Shown piece by piece: positions 52,243-61,193 of a DNA stretch of 64,000 nt; the stretch's first letter is position 1, and every line of letters starts with the position of its first letter. The position numbers and the translations under genes are program-made. The notes beneath the pieces are model-generated. The model saw only the letters and a list, made by a program, of their open reading frames with translations, searched no databases and was not told the origin of the DNA. This DNA is from Sphingomonas nostoxanthinifaciens (GTDB taxonomy: Bacteria > Pseudomonadota > Alphaproteobacteria > Sphingomonadales > Sphingomonadaceae): assembly GCF_019930585.1 (NCBI RefSeq), contig NZ_CP082839.1:3220001-3284000 (forward strand), written 5' to 3'.

Positions 52243-53091
52243 TCAGCCGCGCACGAAGGCGAGCAGGTCCGGGTTGATCACGTCGGCATGGGTGGTCAGC
52301 ATGCCGTGCGGGAAGCCCTCATAAACCTTGAGGGTCGTGTTCGGCAGCAGCTTGGCCTGGAGCAGCGACGCATCCTTGTACGGCACGATCTGGTCGTCGT
52401 CGCCCTGCAGGACGAGCGTCGGCACGGTGATCGCCTTCAGATCCTCGGTCTGGTCGGTCTCGGAGAAGGCCTTGATGCCTTCGTAATGGGCGAGCGCGCT
52501 GCCCTCCATGCCCTGACGCCACCAGTTGCGGATCACGCCCTGCAAGACATTGGCGCCGTCGCGGTTGAAGCCGTAGAACGGCCCCGACGCGACATCGAGG
52601 AAGAATTGCGCGCGATTGGCGGCGAGCGCCGAACGGAAGCCGTCGAACACCTCGATCGGCGTGCCGTCGGGGTTGGCGTCGGTCTTCACCATCAGCGGGG
52701 GCACCGCGCTGACCAGCACCGCCTTCGCGACGCGGCCCTGCGGCTGGCCGAACTTCGCGACGTAGCGTGCAACCTCGCCGCCGCCGGTCGAGTGGCCGAT
52801 GTGGACCGCATTGTAAAGGTCGAGATGCTCGGCCACCGCCGACGCGTCGGCTGCATAATGGTCCATGTCGTGGCCGGTCGCGATCTGCGACGAGCGGCCA
52901 TGGCCACGGCGATCGCTGGCGACGACGCGATAGCCGTTGGCGAGGAAGAACAGCATCTGCGCGTCCCAATCGTCGGACGACAGCGGCCAGCCATGGTGGA
53001 ACACGATCGGCTGGGCCTCCTTCGGGCCCCAATCCTTGTAGAAGATCTCCGCGCCGTCGGATGTCGTGATGTAGCCCAAGTCGTCCTCCAT
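52243..53091 (-). CDS. Alpha/beta hydrolase, cofactor-free haloperoxidase type
   Basis: A 282-residue alpha/beta hydrolase. It has the oxyanion region HHGWPLSSDDWD (about residues 32-43), DRRGHGRSS, the nucleophile motif GHSTGG (about 99-104), the catalytic Asp in LQGDDDQIVP and His in GFPHGM. This pattern is typical of the chloroperoxidase/arylesterase group, which hydrolyses small esters and shows perhydrolase activity. Natural substrate unknown. Confidence 0.9.
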   Translation of the reverse strand: MEDDLGYITTSDGAEIFYKDWGPKEAQPIVFHHGWPLSSDDWDAQMLFFLANGYRVVASDRRGHGRSSQIATGHDMDHYAADASAVAEHLDLYNAVHIGHSTGGGEVARYVAKFGQPQGRVAKAVLVSAVPPLMVKTDANPDGTPIEVFDGFRSALAANRAQFFLDVASGPFYGFNRDGANVLQGVIRNWWRQGMEGSALAHYEGIKAFSETDQTEDLKAITVPTLVLQGDDDQIVPYKDASLLQAKLLPNTTLKVYEGFPHGMLTTHADVINPDLLAFVRG

Positions 53092-53190
53092 GTTAGTCGA
53101 GGAAGCGGATGCCCGCCCACGGGCCCGGCTGTCGCCGCCCCCGCTTTGCGCGCGTTATCATAGGAATGTTTCAGCGGGCATGGCCAGACG

Positions 53191-53571
53191 CTAGCCGCGC
53201 TTGCCCGTCAGGTTGATCGCAATCGCGGCGCGGATGAGCGCGGTGAGCGCAGCCTCGTCGGGCGCGTCGTCCTGCCTGATATCGATCGCGCGACGAACGC
53301 CGTCGAGGCTCGCGTTGAAGAGCCCGCCGGGATCGCTCACAGCGGCGCCCTTCATGAAGGTCAGCTTGACCTTGTCCCGGTATGTCTCGCCGGTGCAGAT
53401 GATGCCGGCGCGCGACCAGACGACCACGCCCAGCGGATTGGTCGGCTTGCGCCACTTGATCTCCTCGGCGATGTCCGCATCCGCCGCCAGGATCACCGCG
53501 CGAATGCGGGCCAGAAGCGGGCCGCGCCAGTCGCCGAGGCTATCGATCTTTTCCTGAACCGGATCGGTCAT
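53191..53571 (-). CDS. DUF1801 domain protein
   Basis: A 126-residue cytoplasmic protein of the DUF1801 (YdhG-like) fold. Motifs are EIKWRKPTNPLGVVVW (about 37-52), ICTGETYRDKVKLTFMKGA (about 58-76) and a C-terminal helix with AALTALIRAAI. Function unknown; the fold resembles a small ligand-binding module. It is a single gene between the hydrolase and PHB-depolymerase-like genes. Confidence 0.85.
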   Translation of the reverse strand: MTDPVQEKIDSLGDWRGPLLARIRAVILAADADIAEEIKWRKPTNPLGVVVWSRAGIICTGETYRDKVKLTFMKGAAVSDPGGLFNASLDGVRRAIDIRQDDAPDEAALTALIRAAIAINLTGKRG

Positions 53572-53668
53572 CGCTTCAGCCCTTCGTTCGGCACCAGCCG
53601 GCGCGGCGAAGACTGGCAGGCCCGATCGTCAGGGTCAAAGGGCGGCCGCCGGGCGCGCGGCGATACGT

Positions 53669-54811
53669 CTAGCGCATCAGTCCGGCCGCGCGCAGCGCAT
53701 CCTCGATCACCTTGCCCACGCCCGCGAGGCCGGACGTTCCGACCGGACTCTGCGGCCGGGGGCGAAGCGGTGATGCCGCTTGCGGCGCGGCGGAAGCGAG
53801 CGCCGGAACGAGCGCCGGCTGGCGCGCGACCCGCTCGCCTGCGTGCCCGGTCGACACCAGACCCCAGAAGCGGCAGATGTGCCGCGTCGAGGAAATGCCC
53901 GTCTCGAGCATGTAGGCGCCCTCGGTGCCGCAGCCGTCCTCGCCGGTCGTGTCGAGCGGCGTGCCGTGGCCCATGCCGGTGATGCTGTACTCCTCGATCA
54001 CCTCGCGGCCCTGAGCGTTGCGCCAGGCGCGCCGCGGATAACCGTCCACCTTGTCCAGCCGGCTCGGCGCCGCGCTGACCTCGTGGAGCGACCGCCATTG
54101 ACGGACGATGGCTTCGGCATTGACGGGGCTCACCGTCACATCGCTGCTGCCATGCCAGATCGACAAAGTGGGCCAGGGACCGGCATGATCGGACGCGGCG
54201 CGGACCAGCCCCGCAAGCTCCGGCTCGCCCGGTACGCCGTAGCCGCGCATCCGATCGAAGGCCTGGGGGATCGTGCTGGCGCTCCCATAGGGCAGGCCGG
54301 CGATGATCGCGCCGCCGGCGAAGAGTTCGGGATAGGTCGCCAGCATCACGGTGGCCATCGCGCCGCCGGCCGAAAGGCCCGTCACGAAGATGCGGGCGGG
54401 GTCGATCCCGCAGGCATCGCACGTCGCGGCGATCATCTGTCGGATCGACAACGCCTCGCCCGTCCCGCGCCGACTGTCCTCGGGCGTGAACCAGTTGAAA
54501 CAGAGGTTGGGATTGTTCTGCCGCTGCTGCTCGGGAAACAGCAGCGCGAAGCCGTGGCGATCCGCCATCTCCGACCAGCCCGCGCCATGGTCGTAGCCCG
54601 CGGCCGTCTGCGTGCAGCCATGCAGGACGACGACGAGCGCCGCATCCTCGCGGAGAGATGCCGGAACGTAGATATGGCCGCGCAGCGCGCCGGGATTCGA
54701 CCCGAAAGCGGCAAGGGCGGACAAACGGCCGCTATCGCCAGGCGAGCCCCCCACGATGGCGGCATCGCGCAGCGCCGACAGGCGCGCCATCGTATCGGAA
54801 AGTTTTCGCAT
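53669..54811 (-). CDS. PHB depolymerase family esterase
   Basis: A 380-residue esterase of the PHB-depolymerase/LpqC family. It has the oxyanion motif HGCTQTAAGYD (about residues 64-74), EQQRQNNPNLCFNWF, the nucleophile motif GLSAGG (about 144-149), a probable catalytic Asp in HGSSDVTVSP and a probable His in GMGHGTPLD. The C-terminal 60 residues are a Pro/Ala-rich linker plus a short helix. No classical signal peptide is seen, so it may be an intracellular depolymerase or an enzyme acting on other esters. It differs from the secreted CE1-like enzyme at 11483-12436. Confidence 0.85.
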   Translation of the reverse strand: MRKLSDTMARLSALRDAAIVGGSPGDSGRLSALAAFGSNPGALRGHIYVPASLREDAALVVVLHGCTQTAAGYDHGAGWSEMADRHGFALLFPEQQRQNNPNLCFNWFTPEDSRRGTGEALSIRQMIAATCDACGIDPARIFVTGLSAGGAMATVMLATYPELFAGGAIIAGLPYGSASTIPQAFDRMRGYGVPGEPELAGLVRAASDHAGPWPTLSIWHGSSDVTVSPVNAEAIVRQWRSLHEVSAAPSRLDKVDGYPRRAWRNAQGREVIEEYSITGMGHGTPLDTTGEDGCGTEGAYMLETGISSTRHICRFWGLVSTGHAGERVARQPALVPALASAAPQAASPLRPRPQSPVGTSGLAGVGKVIEDALRAAGLMR

Positions 54812-55076
54812 CGGCAGCGTCCTTCATGGTGAAGCCGGCACAGGCGTGGCCATGACCATCTTGCTGCACTGCACAATAGATGATGCGCCGGAGCGCCGCC
54901 CGCAACCCCCGGCCGCATCATTCCGTCGCTTGTCGAACGGGTTGAACCCCGGGCCGGATGCGGTTTATCCTCGCGTGTGGCGTCATTATTCGCCGGTCAT
55001 AAGCGTCCGGTCGATCGTCGGCGATCTGCGCAACGCCGATGGGGATCGTGGTTCGCATGCGCTATGGAATGCTGCC

Positions 55077-55259
55077 GTGACGAACGCTCTCGCCCGCGCT
55101 GTCAGCCTTACGTCGGAAGCGCTGCGGTTACTCGACCAAGGCAAGGTCGGCCTGACGGCCGCCCCTCACCTCGATCTGGCTATCCACCTCCTCACCGCCG
55201 AATTGAAGGCGGGGGAGGCCACATTCGCGACCGAAGATCGCACAGATAGCGCGTCATAG
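55077..55259 (+). CDS. Possible small helical protein
   Basis: From a GTG at 55077 there is a 60-residue, helix-rich frame (TNALARAVSLTSEALRLLDQ and on). The frame is open back to 54756, but that part looks non-coding. It overlaps the end of the convergent winged-helix gene by 68 bases, so one of the two 3' ends may be mis-set. Weak support. Confidence 0.3.
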   Translation: MTNALARAVSLTSEALRLLDQGKVGLTAAPHLDLAIHLLTAELKAGEATFATEDRTDSAS

Positions 55260-55611
55260 TTTCGCGTGCGCCGTCGGACAGCGACAGCGAAACCTCGGCA
55301 TCACGATCGTCGGCGCTCAGGACGATCAACCCCATGCTTTCGAGCAGCCCGATCCAGCGCGCTCCGGTCGTCAACGGAACGGTCCTGAGGCACGACGCGG
55401 CCGCTTTCAGGCGCATGCCTGCCTCCGCGGCGACGAACAGCTCCAGCAGCAGGCACCGCGTCGGGTCGCCCGAATACAGCCCCTCGAAATAATCGCCCAT
55501 CCGGCCGTTCGCGTCCACGAGCGTCTGGGCCAGGTCGCCGAGACTGCATATCGACGCGTCGGGCCGGATATGCCGCGGGTCGAAGCTGAGCGGTCCACCA
55601 GAAATCTTCAA
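55192..55611 (-). CDS. Winged-helix/MarR-like DNA-binding protein
   Basis: A 139-residue protein with a predicted winged helix in the middle and C-terminal parts: CLLLELFVAAEAGMRLKAAAS, TTGARWIGLLESMGLIVLSADDRD and the wing-like EVSLSLSDGARETMTRYL (a pattern of MarR-type regulators, final third). The start is taken as TTG 55611, which overlaps the stop of the upstream membrane-protein gene as TTGA; without it the frame has no sensible N-terminus. It is the last gene of the four-gene cassette 55192-56976. Target unknown. Confidence 0.7.
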   Translation of the reverse strand: MKISGGPLSFDPRHIRPDASICSLGDLAQTLVDANGRMGDYFEGLYSGDPTRCLLLELFVAAEAGMRLKAAASCLRTVPLTTGARWIGLLESMGLIVLSADDRDAEVSLSLSDGARETMTRYLCDLRSRMWPPPPSIRR

Positions 55612-56066
55612 TTGGGGTCTCCGTACTCGCACGAACGGGACGCGATCATCTTGCGGCGGTGATATCTGAAGGCTCCCGCCGCCAGCGCCATCAGGATCGG
55701 GTAGGCGAACTTGCCCTGCCAGCGCAGATAAGGCCGCAACGGTATCGGGCTCAGCAGCATGGCCAGGTCGATCGTCACCGATGCGAGTTGAACGCCGGTC
55801 ACGAAGATCGGCCAATGCCGCCTGGAACGAACCATCAGCGCGTCGAACGCGATCAGCGTGCCCAGATCGACCATGGCGAGGCCGTCGCTGGCGTCGAACG
55901 CCGACCAATGGCGCAGCAGGATCACGCAATCGCTCGCGCCGCTCGCCGCGATGGCGATCCCCGCGCCGATGCGTTCCGGACGGCCGCCGACCGCCACGGC
56001 ATATCCGCAGCAAGCCACCAACGCTGCATCGTAGATCAGCGGCGCTGCCAGGAACCAGTTGGGCAT
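55608..56066 (-). CDS. Four-helix membrane protein, unknown function
   Basis: A 152-residue protein with about four hydrophobic helices (about 5-25, 32-50, 63-80, 87-105, and possibly 117-133) and a basic C-terminal tail (RYHRRKMIASRS). No family recognised. Third gene of the cassette; its stop overlaps the TTG start of the winged-helix gene, so membrane state and DNA binding may be linked. Confidence 0.7.
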   Translation of the reverse strand: MPNWFLAAPLIYDAALVACCGYAVAVGGRPERIGAGIAIAASGASDCVILLRHWSAFDASDGLAMVDLGTLIAFDALMVRSRRHWPIFVTGVQLASVTIDLAMLLSPIPLRPYLRWQGKFAYPILMALAAGAFRYHRRKMIASRSCEYGDPN

Positions 56067-56093
56067 CGCGGTGGCTTGCTGCAGGCTTCGGCG

Positions 56094-56459
56094 TCAGGCC
56101 GCCTGTCGCTCGTCCGCGTCGCCCACGGGCGCGAGGCCGGTGGTCAGCGGCGCGACGATGTCCTTGCCGCCGCCATCGCCGAACGCCTTCGGGTCGATCT
56201 TCATGCCATGGCTGATCGCTGCCAGCCGATCGTGCAGGCTGATGGCCCGGCGGCGCTGATCGAGCCCATCGGCGATCATGCGCCCCGCATCGTCGATGAC
56301 ATCCTGCGCCACGCAGGCGGCAAACCCCAGCTCCAGCCGCGCCTTCAACAGCGAGTGGAGCAGGTTCGACTGTTCCATGAGGCCGATATCCAGCATCCGC
56401 TCCGTCTGCTTGACGTGCTGCTGGATGGCGGTGCCGAGCGACAAGACCTTGTTGCGCAT
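56094..56459 (-). CDS. Conserved-looking hypothetical protein of the cassette
   Basis: A 121-residue soluble, helix-rich protein starting MRNKVLSLGTAIQQHVKQTE, with an AGGGGAA ribosome site. Helical heptad-like stretches run from about 5 to 85; there are no membrane segments. The frame is open to 56645 behind the true start, but that stretch is antisense-like. Family not recognised. Confidence 0.65.
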   Translation of the reverse strand: MRNKVLSLGTAIQQHVKQTERMLDIGLMEQSNLLHSLLKARLELGFAACVAQDVIDDAGRMIADGLDQRRRAISLHDRLAAISHGMKIDPKAFGDGGGKDIVAPLTTGLAPVGDADERQAA

Positions 56460-56499
56460 TGATGTTCCCCTGTTTGCGCGTCCACCACCGCCCGGTTCG

Positions 56500-56976
56500 C
56501 TAGGCGGCGATGGACGCGAGTGCGAACTTGGACAACCGGACGAGCGCGAGCAGCGTCGCAATCGCCGCAAAGGCGACGGCGATCGCGAGCAGCCGCTTCT
56601 CGGTCGGCGACAAGTCCTCCGATGCCCTTCGCGGCGTCGCCCCAAGGCCGGTCCGATCTACCAGCCCCAGGTCCGCACCGCTCTGAGCACCGCCCTGTTC
56701 AAGCGCAAAATCATTGGAAACAAGCCGTTTTTGCTCGTGACCCAATCGTTGGAGCATCAATTGGGTCATTTCCGGCTCCTGCTCGGCCATGGCCCGTGCG
56801 AGCCGTCGCCGGTCGCTGATCCCTGTGCGCCGCGCGGCGCGCTTCAGCGTGACGTCGACCGTCGTCGGCTCGATGCCGAGCACCGTCGCAATCTCTTTGG
56901 AGGTCAGTCCAAGAGCGACCAGAGCCAGGCATTCGCGCTGTCGCCGCGTAAGCTGATCCAGGGCCGCCGAACTCAC
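56500..56976 (-). CDS. LuxR-type HTH protein with C-terminal membrane anchor
   Basis: A 158-residue protein. The LuxR/FixJ-type helix-turn-helix is right at the N-terminus (LTRRQRECLALVALGLTSKEIA, then VLGIEPTTVDVTLKRAARRTG, residues 9-51). A linker of about 70 residues leads to one hydrophobic segment (about 127-146: LLAIAVAFAAIATLLALVRL) close to the C-terminus. This is an inverted, tail-anchored layout with no receiver or autoinducer domain. It is the first gene of the four-gene cassette and likely its regulator. Confidence 0.75.
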   Translation of the reverse strand: MSSAALDQLTRRQRECLALVALGLTSKEIATVLGIEPTTVDVTLKRAARRTGISDRRRLARAMAEQEPEMTQLMLQRLGHEQKRLVSNDFALEQGGAQSGADLGLVDRTGLGATPRRASEDLSPTEKRLLAIAVAFAAIATLLALVRLSKFALASIAA

Positions 56977-57238
56977 GGGGCCCGCTCCGGCGCAACGGCG
57001 GGGTGGTTCGACGAGACGGGCGCTTCCATTTGGTTACAATTGCCCCTTGGCGCCATGGGATTAGAACCATGGCGATACCGCTCTATCGAAGCACCGACAA
57101 CGGCGAGAAGGTCGCGAGGGCGAGACACGGCGCCGGCGTCACGCGCCCCGTGCGATCTTCACCCCACAGGGGCTTCGTGAAGGCGCGCCGGCATCTTCGG
57201 CAGCCGCGTCCTCCGCAGACCGCGCCGCGGCCGTGTTT

Positions 57239-58543
57239 TCATCCCCCGATGCGGGCGTGAAGCAGCAGGGCGGCCGAAACGGTAATCGCGCCGCCGATTC
57301 GCGTGGCGATCTGCGCGAACGGCATCAGCGCCACGCGATCCCCCGCCGTCAGGATCGCGACGTCGCCCGTACCGCCCTGCCCGCTATGACAGGCGTTGAC
57401 GATCGCGACGTCGATCCGATGCATGCCGAACCACGGCGCGAGGATGAAACCCGTGCCGATGATCGCGACGACCGTCGCGACGATGGTGAGGACCATCGCC
57501 GGCTGGAGGGCGGCGAGGATCTGCTGCCAGGGCGTCATCGCGATGCCGATCGCGAAAAGCAGCGGATAGGTGACGCCGGCCCGGAAGAAGCGATAGACGG
57601 CCGCAGCCCCACCTTCGAGCGTCGGTGACGCCAGCCTGCCGAGCTTGACGACGACGGTGAGCAGCAGCATCCCGACGGGCGCGGGGAAGCCCGTCAGTTG
57701 CTGGGCCAGCGCGCCGGCCAGATAGAGCGTCACGATCATCATCGTGGCGGCGGCGATCGTCTCCGTCGATGGATCGGGCAGCGCCTGGCCCGATTCCGGA
57801 AGGGTGTCGCTGCCCTGCGCCAGCAGGCCGGGCCCGGTCCAGTCGGCCCGATACTTGCCGAGCATGTTGAGCGCGCCGGCACAGAGGATCGCGGTCAGGC
57901 TCGCGAGCATCACCGACGGGAGCAACAGGCCGAGCGTGCCGGCCGACCCTTGGGCGGCATAGCCGACCGACAAGGGGATCGCACCTTCGCCGACGCCACC
58001 GGCCATGATCGGGACAAGGACAATGAAAAACAGGTGGCGCGGCTCGATACCGAGCGCCGTGCCCACCGCCATCCCGACGGCGAAGCCGGCGATTGATCCG
58101 CCGAACAGCGTCGGGAATACGCGCAGGAAGCCGCGCAGCAGCACAGTCCGATCCATACTGAGGATGCTGCCGACGATCACCGCCGCGATGAAGAGGTACA
58201 GGAAGTTGCTGGCCTTGGTGAACTCCGACACGGATTTGATCAGCGGCGCCGGAAGCAGATGCGCGTAGACCAGATATGACGGGAGAAAGGTCGCGAAGAT
58301 GGCCGGTGCGCCGAGCCGCCGCACGATCGGAACGAGCCGACCGAGTTCGGCGCACGCAAAGCCACCGAGCCCAAGCAGCCCGATGGCGACGAGGATGTCC
58401 GACGCGAGCTTGCCGGACAGCAGGAAGCCGCAGATTATCAGGGCAAGGGCGACCGCGACCGGGATTGGGACGATCCCCAGCCGAAGGTCCATCAATCGCT
58501 GCCACGGCGTCGCCTGCTGGGCTGGAGCCTGTTCTGAATCCAC
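57239..58543 (-). CDS. 2-hydroxycarboxylate transporter family permease
   Basis: A 434-residue membrane transporter of the 2HCT (CitS/MadN-type) family, which carries citrate, malate, lactate or malonate with Na+ or H+. The two pseudo-symmetric re-entrant loop signatures are seen: GGVGEGAIPLSVGYA and CHSGQGGTGDVAILTA. About eleven membrane segments. GTG 58543 is the chosen start; the frame is open to 58663, but the added leader is Arg/Ala-rich and unconvincing, and ATG 58495 is a further option. No two-component citrate-sensing genes or lyase genes are adjacent. Confidence 0.88.
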   Translation of the reverse strand: MDSEQAPAQQATPWQRLMDLRLGIVPIPVAVALALIICGFLLSGKLASDILVAIGLLGLGGFACAELGRLVPIVRRLGAPAIFATFLPSYLVYAHLLPAPLIKSVSEFTKASNFLYLFIAAVIVGSILSMDRTVLLRGFLRVFPTLFGGSIAGFAVGMAVGTALGIEPRHLFFIVLVPIMAGGVGEGAIPLSVGYAAQGSAGTLGLLLPSVMLASLTAILCAGALNMLGKYRADWTGPGLLAQGSDTLPESGQALPDPSTETIAAATMMIVTLYLAGALAQQLTGFPAPVGMLLLTVVVKLGRLASPTLEGGAAAVYRFFRAGVTYPLLFAIGIAMTPWQQILAALQPAMVLTIVATVVAIIGTGFILAPWFGMHRIDVAIVNACHSGQGGTGDVAILTAGDRVALMPFAQIATRIGGAITVSAALLLHARIGG

Positions 58544-58859
58544 TGGACGTCGAGCCCTCGTTGCGACGGAGCGCCGCGCAGGAATATCAAAGCGTGCGCA
58601 TCGTGACGCCGCGCCGGGAACGGGCGTCTCTAACGACACGATCGCCGCCGAAGCTCCGCCCAACCCTCATTAATAAGCGCCAATGTTCGGCGATAGGCCG
58701 CGGATGCAGAGACCGGGCTAGACGCCCTTCCGGCACCACCGGCGGCAAGCCGGTGAGATATAAGGGAGCGTTCCTTCCTGAAAACCGTCAGCGCGCGCTT
58801 GGCAGCCGGAATGACGCGCAATGCGGTTGAAGGCTGCTACGAGCCCGCCTTGCAAATGA

Positions 58860-61193
58860 TCACATCAATTTATCGAGCGTGATCGGCAGATCGCGGATAC
58901 GCTTGCCCGTAGCATTGTAGATGGCGTTCGCGACGGCGGCGCCCACCCCGGTGATCCCGATTTCGCCGATACCGCGCGCGCCCATCGGCGCGTGCGGATC
59001 GGCGATGTCCGTCCACATCATTTCGATCGCCGGCACGTCCATGTGCACGGGAAGATGGTAATCGGCCAGGTTGGGATTCATGATGCGCCCGTTGCGCTCG
59101 TCGAACAGGGTCTCCTCCATCAGGGCGAGGCCCAGCCCCATGATCATCCCGCCGCGGAACTGGCTCGCCGCAGTCTTGGGATTCAGGATCCTGCCGCAGT
59201 CGAACGAGCCGAGCATGCGACTGACGCGCACCTCGCCCGTCACTGCATTTACCCGCACCTCGCAGAAGATCGCGCCATGGCTGTGCATCGACCAATGCTG
59301 CGTCTCGAGCGGCGGCGGCGCGACGCCCTCCACGACCAGTTCGCTGCGTTGGGCGCGTGCGAGGATCGAGGAATAGCTTTCGTGGCGGCCCGGCTCGTCC
59401 AGCTTGGCAAGGCCGCCGCCCATCCCGCCGACGTCGTCGGCCGACAGGCCGGCCAAGGGCGAATCGTTTCCAGCCAATTTGAGCAGTTCGTCCACCAGCT
59501 TACGCTGCGCCGCGATGATCGATATACCGATGGATGCGGTCTGCTGCGAGCCGCCGGCAAGGACCACGCCCGGCTGGAAGCTGTCGCCATAGCGGAAGGC
59601 GACCTGGTCGAGCGCCAGACCGAAGCGATCGGCGACAACCTGCGTGTGGGCGGTCATCGTTCCCATGCCCATCTCGTGCGCGGCGATTTCGACCACGAGG
59701 CTGCCGTCGTGCTTCAAAGTGATGCGCGCGGCACCACCTGGCATGCGGTGATAGGGATAGCAGGCGGTGGCGACGCCCATGCCGATCTGCCACTCATCCT
59801 CGCGCCGACCGCCGGCCGGACCGCGGCGGGACCAACCGAAGCGCTCCGCACCGTCGCGAAACGCCTTCTCGACGTCCCGCTGCGAGAAGGGCGCGCCGGT
59901 AACCGGGTCTTTCTTCGGTTCGTTTTTCAGGCGCAGCTCGATCGGATCGACGTCCATTGCCACGGCGAGTTCGTCGATCGCGCTCTCCAGCCCGAACGTC
60001 CCGACCGCCTCGCCCGGCGCACGCATGAAGGTGTTGGCGAGCATGTCGAGGCGCACCGCTTCCACGCCCAGCTTCAGCGTGCCCGACGCATAAGCGCTCA
60101 TCGTCGGCAAGATGAACGGTTCCGGAAATTCGTTGTGCGGCGTCATCGCCGTGGTTCCGGAATGGATGATCGCAGCGAAGGTGCCGTCGCCGGCAGCGCC
60201 GATCGCGACGCGTTGCTCGGTCAACGAGCGACCGCCGACGACGCGATAGACGCCCTCGCGTGACAGCGCCAACCGCACCGGGCGCCCGGCCATCCGGGCC
60301 GCTGCGGCCGCAAGAACCTGATGCCACCACAGGCACTTGCCGCCGAACCCGCCGCCAACGAACGGCGAGGTGACGTGGACCTGCGCCTCCTCCAGGCCGA
60401 AGACCTGCGCCAGCGACCAGGCGGTGTGCGACACCAATTGCGACGCGTCGTGCACGCGCAGCGTATCGCCATCCCAGGCGAGCGTCGTGGCATGCGGCTC
60501 GATCGCATTGTGGCTGTGCCGCGGGGTCGTGTAGTTCGCATCGACCCTGTGCGGCGCGGCCGTCAGCGCAGCTTCGGATTTGCCGAATTCCAGCTTGAGC
60601 GGCTGGCCCATGAATTTGCCGGTTTCGGTGCCCTTGGCCTTGGTCTCGGCATAGTGCACGGCAGCGGGCTCGGTCGCGTAAGCGACGTGGATCAGCGACG
60701 TGGCGTGATCGGCCTGCTCCTGCGTGTCGGCCAGCACGACCGCGATCGGCTGGCCATTCCAGTGCACGCGATCGTCCTGCATGATCGGCAGATCGATGCC
60801 ACCGGCCGCCTTGGGCTGGCTCATGAAGAGCGGCACCTTGGCCATATGCGGCGCATTCAGGTGCGTCATTACCAGCTTCACACCGGGTGCCTGATCCGCC
60901 GCTTCGGTGTCGATGCGGACGATGCGACCCTTGGCGATCGTGCTGAAGGCGATCGCCGCATAGAGCATCCCATCGAGCGGGAATTCGGCGGCGAAGGGCG
61001 CGGCGCCGCGCACCTTGAGCGGGCCATCGAGGCGCGACAGCGGGCGGCCAACCTGGCCATGCTGCTCCCGGATCAGGGGATCCGGCCGGCCGCCGGGAAT
61101 GAAGGCGTCGGGTGCCAGCTGGATCGCTTTCTGCACCCCGGCCTGAACCACGCCCTTCACGGCCTTCGCCGCCTCGTTGACGATGTTGCTCAT
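58860..61193 (-). CDS. paoC: Molybdenum hydroxylase large subunit (PaoC-like)
   Basis: A 777-residue xanthine-oxidase-family molybdopterin-binding subunit. Marks are GRPLSRLDGPLKVRGAAPFAAE at the start of the domain, PFVGGGFGGKCLWWH (cofactor binding), the segment FMRAPGEAVGTFGLE and the catalytic Glu in GARGIGEIGITG near the C-terminus. It oxidises aldehydes (or N-heterocycles) to acids using water. It overlaps the FAD subunit gene by four bases. Motifs resemble the periplasmic aldehyde oxidoreductase PaoABC (YagTSR), but the small subunit here lacks a Tat signal. No XdhC/PaoD chaperone gene is adjacent. Confidence 0.9.
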   Translation of the reverse strand: MSNIVNEAAKAVKGVVQAGVQKAIQLAPDAFIPGGRPDPLIREQHGQVGRPLSRLDGPLKVRGAAPFAAEFPLDGMLYAAIAFSTIAKGRIVRIDTEAADQAPGVKLVMTHLNAPHMAKVPLFMSQPKAAGGIDLPIMQDDRVHWNGQPIAVVLADTQEQADHATSLIHVAYATEPAAVHYAETKAKGTETGKFMGQPLKLEFGKSEAALTAAPHRVDANYTTPRHSHNAIEPHATTLAWDGDTLRVHDASQLVSHTAWSLAQVFGLEEAQVHVTSPFVGGGFGGKCLWWHQVLAAAAARMAGRPVRLALSREGVYRVVGGRSLTEQRVAIGAAGDGTFAAIIHSGTTAMTPHNEFPEPFILPTMSAYASGTLKLGVEAVRLDMLANTFMRAPGEAVGTFGLESAIDELAVAMDVDPIELRLKNEPKKDPVTGAPFSQRDVEKAFRDGAERFGWSRRGPAGGRREDEWQIGMGVATACYPYHRMPGGAARITLKHDGSLVVEIAAHEMGMGTMTAHTQVVADRFGLALDQVAFRYGDSFQPGVVLAGGSQQTASIGISIIAAQRKLVDELLKLAGNDSPLAGLSADDVGGMGGGLAKLDEPGRHESYSSILARAQRSELVVEGVAPPPLETQHWSMHSHGAIFCEVRVNAVTGEVRVSRMLGSFDCGRILNPKTAASQFRGGMIMGLGLALMEETLFDERNGRIMNPNLADYHLPVHMDVPAIEMMWTDIADPHAPMGARGIGEIGITGVGAAVANAIYNATGKRIRDLPITLDKLM

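Noticed and set aside
57003..57238. Plus-strand frame and CTTCAC/GTGAAG hairpin near 57157-57182 in the gap before the 2HCT gene
   Set aside because: The frame is Arg/Pro-rich without ribosome site, and the hairpin arms are only six bases with a long loop. Probably no gene here.
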